A stretch of 53,191 bases of DNA, taken from the NCBI RefSeq assembly GCF_000172075.1, contig NZ_ABIC01000030.1:1-53191 (forward strand). Direction: 5' to 3'. Positions 17,665 to 26,145 of the stretch are shown here, one piece after another. Both the position numbers and the translations under genes were made by a program. The stretch is from Shewanella benthica KT99 (lineage in GTDB: Bacteria; Pseudomonadota; Gammaproteobacteria; Enterobacterales; Shewanellaceae). The notes under the pieces are model-generated. The model ran no database searches. It was not told the origin of the DNA and saw only the letters and a list, made by a program, of their open reading frames with translations. The number at the start of each line of letters is the position of its first letter. Position 1 is the first letter of the stretch.

Positions 17665-17754
17665 ATCCCTTTACTGAACGATGCAACTATCGAAGCTTAT
17701 GGTGAAGGTGATGCGCAGTTGATGAAGGTCTTGAAATCGCCATTGCGTGCTTAA
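17665..17754 (+). pseudogene. 3'-end fragment of an unidentified gene
   Basis: Open from 17665 to a TAA at 17752 without a start: LNDATIEAYGEGDAQLMKVL then KSPLRA. It reads like a genuine C-terminus, with amphipathic, acidic/basic alternation. It lies between the methyltransferase hairpins and a repeat. Source gene not recognised; it may only be chance. Confidence 0.3.
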
Positions 17755-17905
17755 CCGCGTTCCGCGAGGTTACCTGCATATAAGGTCTTTATTCACATCC
17801 ATGTATAACATTATTATATCCATATACAGCACCTACAACACCAATGAAGCTATGGTTTCCAAAAGCAAACCAAACACCTAACTCGCCAAATAAAACTAAT
17901 ACGTG
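17755..17905 (-). repeat. Island repeat, copy A4 (inverted)
   Basis: Read on the minus strand it shows TTTTATTTGGCGAGTTAGG, GTGTTTGG, CATAGCTTCATTGGTGTT and GGTGCTGTATATGG, the same order of landmarks as A1/A3 but in the opposite orientation. 17906-18092 before the next gene is AT-rich and holds nothing recognisable beyond a ribosome-binding site. Confidence 0.55.
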
Positions 17906-18092
17906 ATTTTACGATTGTTAACTATCTTGAGAGCACCGCCTAAGAAACACTTCCAGTACAACTCACGTAAAGATTAAATAAAACCTCATTATTCACCTCA
18001 GATAAGCAACCTTTATTACATATCTACTGTAGACAATATAACCAAAAGGAATAAGATAAGAACACTAATGGAAAATAGTGAAAAGGAATGAA

Positions 18093-18488
18093 ATGGCAAC
18101 ATCAGCAATGCAATTTAAAATGAGCTGTTTAAAGACTTTGACTGCAGTAGAAGCCGATAGAAATAGATCAAATCAACATGAATTTCAAGGCGTCGCAGCA
18201 TTAAAAAGTATATTTGGACGACAACGTTTGTCTTGTAGCGCACACTTTTCGATTAGAGGACAAGAAGGTCTATCTTCAGCAGGTTTAACTTGGTACGACT
18301 CAAGAGAAAAAAAAGATCATCGCTCACCTGAGTTTCGATTATATTTTCAGTCAAACGCAGTCATGGACATTGCGCAAGAGGGAGATACTATTGTAATTGG
18401 ATTAGATCAAAACGATAATATCCACTGTGAGTTAATTAGAAATGGTTCTGTAGATTATGTGAGGTATTCACACTGGTCTACAAAGTAA
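18093..18488 (+). CDS. Stand-alone protein resembling the EcoRII N-terminal (B3-like) DNA-binding domain
   Basis: The ~131 residues follow the pattern of the EcoRII effector-binding domain: NQHEFQGVAALKSIFG, a strand like SCSAHFSIRG, then SSAGLTWYDSREKKDHRSPE, RLYFQSNAVM and DTIVIGLDQNDNIHCELI (compare EcoRII's xxHQVGxYxP...AHVSS...EARAIYYNSR). In EcoRII that domain reads the target and is followed by a separate nuclease domain; here the gene simply ends, with no nuclease and no PD-ExK motif. The ATG at 18093 has AAAGGA at good spacing; an upstream GTG at 18078 is less likely. It lies on the methylase strand, separated by repeat A4. It may be a specificity or control factor for the nearby CCNGG-type system, or a remnant. 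Confidence 0.55.
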   Translation: MATSAMQFKMSCLKTLTAVEADRNRSNQHEFQGVAALKSIFGRQRLSCSAHFSIRGQEGLSSAGLTWYDSREKKDHRSPEFRLYFQSNAVMDIAQEGDTIVIGLDQNDNIHCELIRNGSVDYVRYSHWSTK

Positions 18489-18513
18489 ATATCCTCGAGA
18501 TTGCCAAAGGCAC

Positions 18514-18546
18514 AATAAGTCAGTAACACTTAATTACTGACTTATT
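18514..18546 (+). terminator. Terminator-like hairpin after the EcoRII-N-like gene
   Basis: Perfect 13-bp arms AATAAGTCAGTAA / TTACTGACTTATT with a 7-base loop lie 26 bp after the stop. The T tract is short. Confidence 0.6.
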
Positions 18547-18654
18547 TCATTGAAAAACTCTACGCCATATCCATCATGAAAACATCATTCACTAGAGCAG
18601 TAAATGTAGGACAAGCATACTTTTACTGACGATAAGACCTATCGAAGAAACAAT

Positions 18655-18775
18655 GCTTTGCCAACAGGTGTAGATGCGGCTGCGAGCAATAAATACCAAT
18701 GAAGCCATGGTTTCAAATTAACTTACCAAGTTCCTTCAAAGCCAAATGATACCAAAGCCTAACCAAAAAAGTTCC
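18655..18775 (-). repeat. Island repeat, copy A5 (inverted)
   Basis: On the minus strand: TTTGGTTAGGCTTTGG, CATGGCTTCATTGGTATTTA, TTGCTCGCAGCCGCATCTAC, then ACCTGTTGGCAAAGC. It matches the ends of A1 and A3. The 346-bp gap 18489-18834 otherwise has only the hairpin above. Confidence 0.6.
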
Positions 18776-18834
18776 TTCAACCTTGTGAACCGACAAGGGA
18801 CCAAATTTATTGCCCTACACTATCATTATACAAA

Positions 18835-19776
18835 CTAGTTCAAACAGCACTTCTTGTATTTCTTGCCACTGCCACAGGGACAAGGGTCATTGCGGCCGAC
18901 TTGCATATCCGCGATAAAAGGCTGTTGGATATCAAGACTATTGATATGAGAATCAAAATAACTTTCATCGAGTTTGTTGGGGGTATTCATCAAATCATCA
19001 AAGACGGCCATGAGGTCCTCATCATTCATCTCAGATTCAGCGTCGAAACCCGCCCACTGGCTAAGTGAATCCATCACATCATAATCGCCACTGATTAGGC
19101 CACTTTCCCACTCTGAATAACCGATAGACTGATTATCCCAATCTAGGATGCACTGGTTCTCAGCAGGACCTTCGTCAATCACTTTACTCTCTACATAGCC
19201 TACAAACTGGCTGTGATACTGATTAAACTCATTAGAAATTAACAGATTAATCAGTTCAAATAGGGCTATGGAGTGATTATTTTTAACGAGACAGTCGATA
19301 AAATCTGCAATGCTTTGATTCAGCGTCTCTCTATCAATTTGGCCTGTATGTAATTGAGAGAATAATGCACTTAAGGCAGCCATCTTAACCATTTCTCCGG
19401 CTTGATCTGAGTTAACCAAGTAACTGAGTTGTTCAGGTTTTCCTTGAGCCAAAATATAGTAAGCAGTCGAGAGTTCTGAAGCTATAAAGTCACCGAGTAG
19501 ACGCTCTAATGGACTATCACAGTCTTCTTTATCGGTTAGGTTTATCAGGGAGTCAAAGCAACTAAATTGCTTACGATCGATAATCAGACAGATGCCGAAG
19601 AAGAGAAGATTACCGTCGGATCCGCTCAAGTCTTCTGTAGCGATAAACTTCTGCATCAAGTCATCTATCACAGGCAATAACTCCGACCACTGCTCTCTGG
19701 CTCCCAGTAAGGCTGCAACCGGTAGTTCTGTTAGATCATCACTACTAAGAATGGAGATTATCTCTGCTAATTTCAT
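18835..19776 (-). CDS. DUF1186-like protein with C-terminal SEC-C zinc motif
   Basis: About 313 residues, mostly helical and acidic, with a DUF1186-like N-terminal half ([20 protein letters not shown]) and an exact SEC-C zinc-binding tail ([19 protein letters not shown]). SEC-C tails occur on SecA and many unrelated proteins and mediate metal-dependent protein binding; the specific role here is unknown. The frame begins at 19809, but the ATG at 19776 ([14 protein letters not shown]) matches how the family starts. It stands alone between repeats A5 and A6, oriented away from the EcoRII-N-like gene. Confidence 0.75.
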   Translation of the reverse strand: MKLAEIISILSSDDLTELPVAALLGAREQWSELLPVIDDLMQKFIATEDLSGSDGNLLFFGICLIIDRKQFSCFDSLINLTDKEDCDSPLERLLGDFIASELSTAYYILAQGKPEQLSYLVNSDQAGEMVKMAALSALFSQLHTGQIDRETLNQSIADFIDCLVKNNHSIALFELINLLISNEFNQYHSQFVGYVESKVIDEGPAENQCILDWDNQSIGYSEWESGLISGDYDVMDSLSQWAGFDAESEMNDEDLMAVFDDLMNTPNKLDESYFDSHINSLDIQQPFIADMQVGRNDPCPCGSGKKYKKCCLN

Positions 19777-19884
19777 TTTTAACTCAAACGGAAAGAGGTG
19801 AACTCGCATAATAGAATAGTAAAAGAGGAAGCTAAAGCTCTAAGTCTGCATGGTTATGAAGACAGATAAACCGAAGAGATAACA

Positions 19885-19945
19885 CTTTGCTTTACCAACA
19901 GGTGTAGATCAGACCAAACACCCAAGCCGCTAAATGAAACAAAAA
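19885..19945 (-). repeat. Island repeat, copy A6 (inverted, partial)
   Basis: The minus strand gives GTTTCATTTAGCGGCTTGGG, TGTTTGGTC, then TCTACACCTGTTGGTAAAGC, i.e. both ends of the element with the middle missing. Confidence 0.5.
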
Positions 19946-19947
19946 TG

Positions 19948-20115
19948 TTATTTCACTATTGTTAACTGACTATCTGACTGCCTGTCTAACTGATGTTCTT
20001 GGTTAGCCAACAGCTGTGCTTCAGTTGACACCTGCTCATCAAGATAGGAGGTAACATCTTGGTAAGTTAACCAAAATGCGTAGACGATTATGGCTGATAA
20101 AATAAAACGTAACAT
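19948..20115 (-). CDS. Small single-pass membrane protein, 55 residues
   Basis: An unannotated-size frame: MLRFILSAIIVYAFWL forms one N-terminal membrane segment, followed by a hydrophilic, Gln/Glu-rich tail (TYQDVTSYLDEQVSTEAQLL onward, ending QLTIVK). AAGAG lies six bases before the ATG at 20115. It overlaps no other gene and abuts repeat A6. The family is not recognised; the coding call rests on the ribosome-binding site and the membrane-helix-plus-polar-tail composition. Confidence 0.5.
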   Translation of the reverse strand: MLRFILSAIIVYAFWLTYQDVTSYLDEQVSTEAQLLANQEHQLDRQSDSQLTIVK

Positions 20116-20619
20116 TAGGACTCTTTATTCACTGATTTAGTGAAGTAGTTCGTAAACTTATTCATAAAATTATTCGTGAAATTTCTATACTAGTGTCATG
20201 GCTAAAACAGACAGTAAAGCTGATGTTTTATAGCGGTGACGAGATAATACAAACAATTTAGAGTGAATTTCATACACTAGATACTGTCAAGATCTTGTCT
20301 GTTTTATCAGATTTTTCTGAAGTTTGACCGCTCATTAGTTGCGTCAAACATCCTACTCGGCGTCATTTTATTGAACGCTTAATAAGTGATGGCTAACTGT
20401 GGCTTTAACAAGAAATGAACCAATAGGTGCCAGCTTATTACTATGCCTGTCACTAGCTTATATAAAATGTATGGCGGAACTTATAACGAACAAAAAAAAA
20501 CACCACTCAGCCTGAAACCTTACCCTAGTACAAATATCTCAGTATCCTAGATTTTTTATAGCTAAGAGTTCTCAAAAATAATCGAGAAACTACTGCCGAT
20601 AGACCCTGATAGAGGTAGA
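20116..20619. other. Gene-free stretch between the 55-residue gene and the exporter
   Basis: 504 bases, AT-rich, without a credible gene. A 10-bp inverted repeat AAAACAGACA (20204-20213) / TGTCTGTTTT (20296-20305) is visible. The exporter's promoter presumably lies near the right end. Confidence 0.5.
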
Positions 20620-21294
20620 ATGCCGCCGTCTGTTCCAACCTATGCATTTATGATGATCGATCTCGCTATACTGCCACTGTATTTAACGACTGTTATCGCC
20701 CTGTTACTGATCCCTGGCCCGGACATGCTATTGATAGCCAGTTCCAGCTTAAGCTATGGCAAAAGAGTCGGTGTGTTTGCCAGCCTAGGTAATGCCACCT
20801 CAGGCTTGATTCTGACTTTGCTGGCCGCCATGGGTGTGTCTGCATTAATCGCCATGAACCCTATGGCTCTGCAGGTGCTGCGCATCTTAGGCGGAGCATA
20901 TCTATTGAAGATGGGTTGGGATTGTATGCGCAGTGGCCCCCTTGATGCCCCGGAAATTGAACAACAATCGGGTCTGGCTAAGATGCTGTACCGCCGCGCG
21001 GTATTCAGTAATCTGTTAAACCCTAAGGCCCTACTCTTCTTCGTGCTGTTCCTGCCGCAGTTTGTTTCGCCTGAGCTAACGGCAACGTCTGGCGAGCAGA
21101 TGCTGGCTCTAGGCCTGCTACTCAATGTGATGGGGTTAGTGTTTAACTTATTGCTGGTGTTAATGGTGGGAACCTTGGGCAAGCCATTACTTAAAAATGA
21201 CAAGTTCAGGGCTAATCAAAACAAGTTTATGGGGATGATATTCTTCGCCTTAGCCATCTGGTTACTGGGCTCTCAAGTTCAAGCCATGAGCTAG
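20620..21294 (+). CDS. LysE/RhtB-family amino-acid exporter
   Basis: A 224-residue inner-membrane protein expected to export an amino acid or derivative by proton exchange. The family signature LLIPGPDMLLIASSSLSYGK lies near the N-terminus, followed by GNATSGLILTLLAAMGVSAL, LRILGGAYLLKMGWD and FSNLLNPKALLFFVLFLPQF; about six membrane segments. The ATG at 20620 has AGAGGT a few bases upstream, though a later start at 20650 (MMIDLAILPL) would also give a normal N-terminus. The substrate cannot be read from sequence. Convergent with the nucleoside hydrolase. Confidence 0.9.
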   Translation: MPPSVPTYAFMMIDLAILPLYLTTVIALLLIPGPDMLLIASSSLSYGKRVGVFASLGNATSGLILTLLAAMGVSALIAMNPMALQVLRILGGAYLLKMGWDCMRSGPLDAPEIEQQSGLAKMLYRRAVFSNLLNPKALLFFVLFLPQFVSPELTATSGEQMLALGLLLNVMGLVFNLLLVLMVGTLGKPLLKNDKFRANQNKFMGMIFFALAIWLLGSQVQAMS

Positions 21295-21312
21295 CTAAAA
21301 CCCAACAGACAC

Positions 21313-21365
21313 CTGAGCGGGATTATCTTTTTTTTATTAAAAAAGAGTACGTCAACCCCGCCCAG
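21313..21365. terminator. Possible bidirectional terminator between convergent genes
   Basis: GCGGG ... CCCGC pairs around an inner CTTTTTT/AAAAAAG stem, with T and A runs on both strands. It lies between the stops of the exporter and the hydrolase. Confidence 0.4.
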
Positions 21366-21375
21366 CCTATGCTAT

Positions 21376-22347
21376 TTATCGTTTTTGACTGTAATCTATG
21401 ATGGTCTGACAATAAAGGGACAACAAACGCTCATCTTCTACCGCGACTCCCACTCTTTGTGACTCATGGCTCTGCCATTCATCGTGCATATACTTACGTG
21501 TATCGAATTTTTGTATTGTCATGCCTTCCGCCGGGCCATCGGTGACGACGCGCACGGGTCCTTCACGCAGAGTAAACAATGATGGGTCTATCACATAAGC
21601 GATGGCCGATGGATCATGCACATGACAACCTTCCAGCCCCACTTTCTCGGAATAGAACTTTAAGTAGTAACGGCTTATGTCCCAGATAAACTGGCCAACT
21701 TCACCGGCATCATCCCTGAGTCGATCCAGATAATCCTTGGTGAAGAAGCTCTGTTCGGTCACATCCAGCCCGATAATAACCACCGGCCAGGATGCACCAA
21801 ACACAATATCGGCGGCGTGAGGATCGTCATGAATATTGGCCTCGGCATAGGGCGTCACATTGCCCCTGTGATCATTAACGCCAAATGCACCGCCCATCAC
21901 CACCACTTCTTTCACCAGAGTCACGATTTCGGGAGCCGCCTCCAATGCCAGAGCCAGATTGGTCAAGGGCCCCACGGCCACTAGGGTGATTTCTCCAGGC
22001 TCAGCCCTGAGGGCATCGATAATGTATTGATAGGCCGGACGCGGATCGGCTTTAACGGATAATTCGGCGGGTGCCAGCACATCACCTAAACCTGACTCGC
22101 CATGTACCACAACCGTAGCCCCAACTGGCGGGCGAACCATAGGTTTAGCGGCCCCCTTGACTACATCGGCCTGCAATCCGTACTTTTGCTTAAGAAAAAG
22201 CGCGTTATGAGTGCCGTTTTCTATGGTGGCATTACCATAAACACAGGTTATGGCCTTAAGTTCTATCTCGGGATGCGCCTCGGCAAAGATGATAGCCATG
22301 GCATCGTCGATGCCGGGATCTGTATCTAAAATTATTTTGTTTGTCAT
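21376..22347 (-). CDS. Inosine/uridine-preferring nucleoside hydrolase
   Basis: Hydrolyses the N-glycosidic bond of ribonucleosides to give a free base and ribose for salvage. The Ca2+-binding aspartate cluster is at the N-terminus (DTDPGIDDAMAI, residues 8-19: Asp8, Asp10, Asp14, Asp15); VALGPLTNLALALE-type motif is present as VAVGPLTNLALALE; VVMGGAFGVNDHRGN and the late HVHDPSA segment supply active-site residues. The 323-residue length is normal and there is no signal peptide, so it is cytoplasmic. Which of the Rih substrate classes it belongs to is not decided here. Confidence 0.93.
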   Translation of the reverse strand: MTNKIILDTDPGIDDAMAIIFAEAHPEIELKAITCVYGNATIENGTHNALFLKQKYGLQADVVKGAAKPMVRPPVGATVVVHGESGLGDVLAPAELSVKADPRPAYQYIIDALRAEPGEITLVAVGPLTNLALALEAAPEIVTLVKEVVVMGGAFGVNDHRGNVTPYAEANIHDDPHAADIVFGASWPVVIIGLDVTEQSFFTKDYLDRLRDDAGEVGQFIWDISRYYLKFYSEKVGLEGCHVHDPSAIAYVIDPSLFTLREGPVRVVTDGPAEGMTIQKFDTRKYMHDEWQSHESQRVGVAVEDERLLSLYCQTIIDYSQKR

Positions 22348-22671
22348 AAATTCTACCGTTTAAGTTTAAATAAAATGTTTCATATACCCAAGCCACCTCG
22401 TGATCCGAGTCTCAAGATTGCTGTCACTTATCGACTTGCTAAAGTCTGCATATTAAAGTGCTATGAGTATATACCCAGACCAGATAACCATTGATGTGAC
22501 CTAGTGCTAATAATTGTAATTTATATATTAGCTTTACTTTAACATTCATATTTACTGGAGTATTATCTGGCTACAAAAATGCAACAAAGCCATTACCCTT
22601 TACTTTTTTTAAGGAAGCAAACAGTGCCCAGGACGGCCAGTCAACTATAACCATCATTCAGGAAGCCCCTA
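22348..22671. other. Intergenic region between nucleoside hydrolase and chemotaxis receptor
   Basis: Contains ATATACCCAAGCCACCTCG (about 22382-22400), a common start of short repeats in this group, ending near GAGTATATAC (about 22474). Then comes AT-rich DNA likely to hold the receptor promoter. No gene seen. Confidence 0.4.
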
Positions 22672-24075
22672 ATGAAAGAAGTCACATTTCGCTGGATAGA
22701 CAAGTTTCTGGTAAACCTAAAAATTCAGGAAAATTTCTTAATCCTGTTTTCCTCTTCATTGTTAACTATGATCATCGTTAGTTTTACCTTAGTCAATGCC
22801 ATTCAAAATCAACAAGAACAGGCGTTACACCAAGAGGTACGTTTGGTAGCTGGCCTGATGGCCGACACCGAACTGAATAGCACTCAAGTCTCAAATCTAC
22901 TCGCCAACAGCAATGTACAACGAGGAAGAAACGGACTATTTCCTATGCGGATAGCCGAAAGTGACCAATATCTGAGCGGCGGCGAGTTACCTGGGCTATT
23001 TACGGCACTAAGCCCAAGTCATATGGGTGTCATTGCGATCAGTATCCTATTTTTGATCATGAGCACTTACTACATCATGACCTTCGTGGGAGGCGCACTG
23101 TTTAATATCTATGATGCCGTGTTACGCCTGGCTAACGGCGATCTGGCCTCCCGTATAAACTATGATCCCGCACGTAACGAATTCAACCTGATAGCTCAGA
23201 CCATAGACAGGGTGTCAGAACGTGAGCATGTTTTAGTGAAAGCCACTCAAGAAGCGATAGCCCTGATCCAGCAGATAAGTTCCCAGTTAGGTCAACGCAG
23301 CAATGAGAACACTAAGCTGAGCAGCCAACAACAGGAGCGCATTGACTCTTTGGCCAGTGCCACCGAGCAGATGGCGGCATCGATACGTGAGGTGGCAGTT
23401 CATGCCCATGACTCATCGACCCAAACCGGCGAAGCGACCAAGACCACCGATCAGGGACGGTCTCAGGTAGGGCAAACATTAATTGCAATAAAGAAGTTAA
23501 CCGCAGAGATAAATGCAGCCTCTGGTGCTGTAACCGAGCTTGACTCTAATGCCGCACAGATCGATGCTATCGTCTCAGCCATTAGGGCCATCTCAGAGCA
23601 GACCAACCTATTGGCGTTGAACGCCGCTATCGAGGCTGCAAGAGCCGGAGAACAAGGTAGAGGTTTTGCCGTGGTTGCCGATGAGGTACGCACCTTAGCC
23701 AGTCGTACTCAAAATGCCACGGTTGAGATTCAGAAGATGATAGAGACACTGCAGAAGAATAGTCGACAGTTGATGACTGTGATGCAACAAACGGTAACAG
23801 AAGCCGAGACCAGTGAGCAGTTGATGGAGTCGGTGAGTAAGAGCATCGAAGATATTTCCGGCCAAAATAAATATATCGCCGATCGCAGCATAGAGATAGC
23901 CGCCGCGGCAGAAGAACAGGGAGCCGTGGCAGATAACATAGCCTCTGATGTGGAACTGGTCCGTACGGGCTCGGAGCATCTGGCCTCCATGGTGACTCAG
24001 ACATCCGCGGAGATACAGTCTCTGCATCAACAGGCGGATAATCTGGAAAGCCTGATGAAAGATCTTAAGGTATAG
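22672..24075 (+). CDS. Methyl-accepting chemotaxis protein
   Basis: A 467-residue transmembrane receptor that passes ligand signals to CheA/CheW. TM1 is about residues 22-42, a small ~75-residue periplasmic region follows, TM2 is about 118-140, then a HAMP region and a long coiled-coil signalling domain. The invariant hairpin tip is at 307-343 ([20 protein letters not shown], then [13 protein letters not shown]). The periplasmic part is too short for a dCache or typical four-helix sensor, so the ligand is unknown. AGGAAG lies upstream of the ATG. A monocistronic gene with a strong hairpin after it. Confidence 0.95.
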   Translation: MKEVTFRWIDKFLVNLKIQENFLILFSSSLLTMIIVSFTLVNAIQNQQEQALHQEVRLVAGLMADTELNSTQVSNLLANSNVQRGRNGLFPMRIAESDQYLSGGELPGLFTALSPSHMGVIAISILFLIMSTYYIMTFVGGALFNIYDAVLRLANGDLASRINYDPARNEFNLIAQTIDRVSEREHVLVKATQEAIALIQQISSQLGQRSNENTKLSSQQQERIDSLASATEQMAASIREVAVHAHDSSTQTGEATKTTDQGRSQVGQTLIAIKKLTAEINAASGAVTELDSNAAQIDAIVSAIRAISEQTNLLALNAAIEAARAGEQGRGFAVVADEVRTLASRTQNATVEIQKMIETLQKNSRQLMTVMQQTVTEAETSEQLMESVSKSIEDISGQNKYIADRSIEIAAAAEEQGAVADNIASDVELVRTGSEHLASMVTQTSAEIQSLHQQADNLESLMKDLKV

Positions 24076-24082
24076 CCCTGCG

Positions 24083-24109
24083 ATACCACTGCTCATTGAG
24101 CAGTGGTAT
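24083..24109. terminator. Strong hairpin between convergent receptor and SCO genes
   Basis: 12-bp perfect arms ATACCACTGCTC / GAGCAGTGGTAT with an ATT loop touch the SCO stop codon. No T tract, so possibly a bidirectional or RNA-stability structure. Confidence 0.6.
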
Positions 24110-24792
24110 TAAGCAAGTTTACGTATCAGAACATAATCATGATAGAGATCTTCATGATTAAAATGGCTAATGCCGAAGGGATCCACACTCGGCTTAAACA
24201 CTGCGTGAAGCCGCCCTTGTGGGTCGATAAGATAGAGAGCGACCCCATGGCTAACCTTATAGGAGTCTTGTTCCCCCCTAGTGGTCTCTATTTTTACTCT
24301 GATCCCCAACTCATGTTCAAACTGCTTCGACGCCCCGCTAACTAACTGTGCCTCCGCAGCCTTCAGCCCTAAGATATTAGCGCCAAAGAATGGTACATAC
24401 TCAGCTAATCTCTCTACCGTGTCACGCCCAGGATCTATGGTATAGAACAGCAGATGAATATCCTGATATTGGCCCTCTGCTTGCAGGCGCAGCTGAAGTC
24501 GGTTCAGCAGCATCAGAGTCGTGGGGCAAATGTCGGCACAATTGAGGAAACCATAGGCAAGTAGATGCCATTTCCCCTGCAGATCGACCTGAGTAAATGG
24601 CTTATTGTGATGATCCACCAAGGTGAAGCTGGTTAAGGCCCGCGGGTGTTCTAACAGAGTAGCACTTCGAAGTAACTGATGAGCCGAGGGGCTGACATTG
24701 GTATACATAAATAACACTGTGATCAGGGCTAACAAGACCGCAGTTATCAGGCCAGTGCTGAACGTCAGTTTGATCCTGAGACTGGTGCTCAT
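24109..24792 (-). CDS. SCO1/SenC-family copper chaperone for cytochrome oxidase
   Basis: A thioredoxin-fold protein that delivers copper to the CuA site of subunit II. An N-terminal membrane anchor (about residues 10-30) puts the domain in the periplasm. The copper ligands are C85-x3-C89 (NCADICP) and His182 (KVSHGVALYL); DPGRDTVERL is the usual loop. The 227-residue length is normal. It is the last gene of the oxidase operon, 35 bases after subunit IV. Confidence 0.93.
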   Translation of the reverse strand: MSTSLRIKLTFSTGLITAVLLALITVLFMYTNVSPSAHQLLRSATLLEHPRALTSFTLVDHHNKPFTQVDLQGKWHLLAYGFLNCADICPTTLMLLNRLQLRLQAEGQYQDIHLLFYTIDPGRDTVERLAEYVPFFGANILGLKAAEAQLVSGASKQFEHELGIRVKIETTRGEQDSYKVSHGVALYLIDPQGRLHAVFKPSVDPFGISHFNHEDLYHDYVLIRKLA

Positions 24793-24827
24793 TTAGCGAC
24801 TATCAATAAGTAATTCACGCCTTCATC

Positions 24828-25172
24828 TTATACTGAGATGAAGGAGAGTAAGCGATTAACAAAGGTGTAGTCTCCTTCTATGGCCATCAAACTAATAAAC
24901 ACCACGATTGCCAGAGGCGGTAAGAACAACACCAGTTTTAATGCCAGCCGTTCCCACCTGACATGCATAAAGATAGTGATGATAAGCCCGGCCTTCAATG
25001 ACATAAATAGCAAGATCAGCGTCCATCTCAATATGCCCTGCACTTCGAAAAAATCCACCAGGTAGGACATGGTGCTGAGCACAAACAGTAGCCCCCATAT
25101 TTTCAAGTAGAGGCTGATGGGATGTAGCTTGGGCTGCATTTGTTCCGCCTCTTTATTTGTTATCTGACTCAT
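24828..25172 (-). CDS. Cytochrome c oxidase subunit IV (prokaryotic type)
   Basis: About 114 residues with three predicted membrane helices; the pattern LFMSLKAGLIITIFMHVRWE is typical of bacterial oxidase subunit IV (CtaF/CoxD-like). It assists assembly or stability of the heme-copper core. The frame begins at 25184, but the ATG at 25172 (MSQITNKEAEQ) has GAGGTG six bases upstream and is chosen. It lies between coxC and the SCO gene. The 25185-25272 leader has a small direct repeat (CCTTATCGCTTTT twice). Confidence 0.85.
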   Translation of the reverse strand: MSQITNKEAEQMQPKLHPISLYLKIWGLLFVLSTMSYLVDFFEVQGILRWTLILLFMSLKAGLIITIFMHVRWERLALKLVLFLPPLAIVVFISLMAIEGDYTFVNRLLSFISV

Positions 25173-25272
25173 ACACCACCTCAATAATTTACCGCTGTTA
25201 TCGCTTCCCTCTTTTATCCCTTATCGCTTTTACCCTTATCGCTTTTCGCTCTTAACCTATTTTCTATATCGC

Positions 25273-25340
25273 TTACCAGAGATAGAAAAGTGCGAAGATA
25301 AACACCCAAACAAGATCGACCATAGCAGCGTCCAATAAAG
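25273..25340 (-). pseudogene. Duplicated 3' end of coxC
   Basis: The minus strand reads MVDLVWVFIFALFYLW then TAA, identical in its last 15 residues to the coxC C-terminus that ends at 25368, and the surrounding bases are similar. No start precedes it. A short partial duplication just downstream of coxC. Confidence 0.75.
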
Positions 25341-25367
25341 CTCTTATTAATTACCACAAGTAACTCT

Positions 25368-26060
25368 TTACCAAAGATAAAAGAGTGCGAAAATAAACAC
25401 CCAGACTAAGTCGACAAAGTGCCAATAAAGGCCGGTGATCTCGACGATGTGATAGCCTTTGCCTTCGTAGTGGCCGCTAGCGACCCGCCGTGCAATAACC
25501 AAGAGAAAAATAACACCTGCGGTGACATGCAAGCCGTGAAAGCCGGTGATCATGAAGAAGGTGGCACCAAATTGTGCCGAGCCCATAGGATTTCCCCAAG
25601 GGCGTACGCCCTCCTCTATGATCAACTTGGCCCACTCAAACGCCTGCATACCAAGGAAAGATGCTCCCAATAAAGCAGTAGCCGTCATAAACAGGACGGT
25701 CTTGCGGCTGTCACCGCGATAGGCAAAATTCACCGCCATCGCCATGGTGCCGCTACTGGTGATCAGGATGAAGGTCATGATGGCGATAAGCACTAACGGA
25801 ATATGGTACCCGGCTATGGTTAGCGCGAACACTTCACTGGTGAGTGGCCAGCTGTCCATGCTGGACATGCGCACGTTCATGTAGCCGATTAAAAACACGC
25901 TGAAAACAAAGGTATCGCTGAGTAGAAACAACCACATCATCAACTTGCCCCAAGGCATATTGAAAACCTGCTTGTCGGCTCCCCAATCACTCACGGCACC
26001 CTGCCAATTGTCGGTGGCTATGGGCGCTGCTACTTTTTTTTGTTTATCGTCTGTGCTCAT
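25368..26060 (-). CDS. coxC: Cytochrome c oxidase subunit III
   Basis: A 230-residue membrane protein of the heme-copper oxidase subunit III family, with five or so helices: MMWLFLLSDTFVFSVFLIGY, GTMAMAVNFAYRGD, LLGASFLGMQAFEWAKLI, FFMITGFHGLHVTAGV, and the C-terminal LYWHFVDLVWVFIFALFYLW. It stabilises subunit I and proton uptake. The second of two subunit III-type genes in the operon, and the more typical one. Fragments of both its start and its end are duplicated next to it (26100-26131 and 25273-25340). Confidence 0.92.
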   Translation of the reverse strand: MSTDDKQKKVAAPIATDNWQGAVSDWGADKQVFNMPWGKLMMWLFLLSDTFVFSVFLIGYMNVRMSSMDSWPLTSEVFALTIAGYHIPLVLIAIMTFILITSSGTMAMAVNFAYRGDSRKTVLFMTATALLGASFLGMQAFEWAKLIIEEGVRPWGNPMGSAQFGATFFMITGFHGLHVTAGVIFLLVIARRVASGHYEGKGYHIVEITGLYWHFVDLVWVFIFALFYLW

Positions 26061-26084
26061 GTGTCACTCCACTCCTAACACAAG

Positions 26085-26145
26085 TCCTACAAGCTATACT
26101 AGGCTGCTTTTTGTTGTTTATCGTCTATGCCGATGGCTACAAATC
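26085..26145 (-). repeat. Decayed tandem copy of the gene junction and coxC start
   Basis: On the minus strand, after the stop of the second subunit III gene, comes a degraded coxC start (IGIDDKQQKAA against MSTDDKQKKVAA). It is followed by a repeat of the GCTTGTAGGA junction and then the real leader and ATG. The unit is about 65-70 bp. Confidence 0.6.

Noticed and set aside
10055..19945. Integron cassette array with attC sites
   Set aside because: Repeats separate single cargo modules, but their orientation flips, they vary greatly in length, genes face both ways, no attC core pairing was found and no integrase is present.
24103..24345. 80-codon plus-strand frame
   Set aside because: Antisense to the SCO gene, which has strong family evidence.
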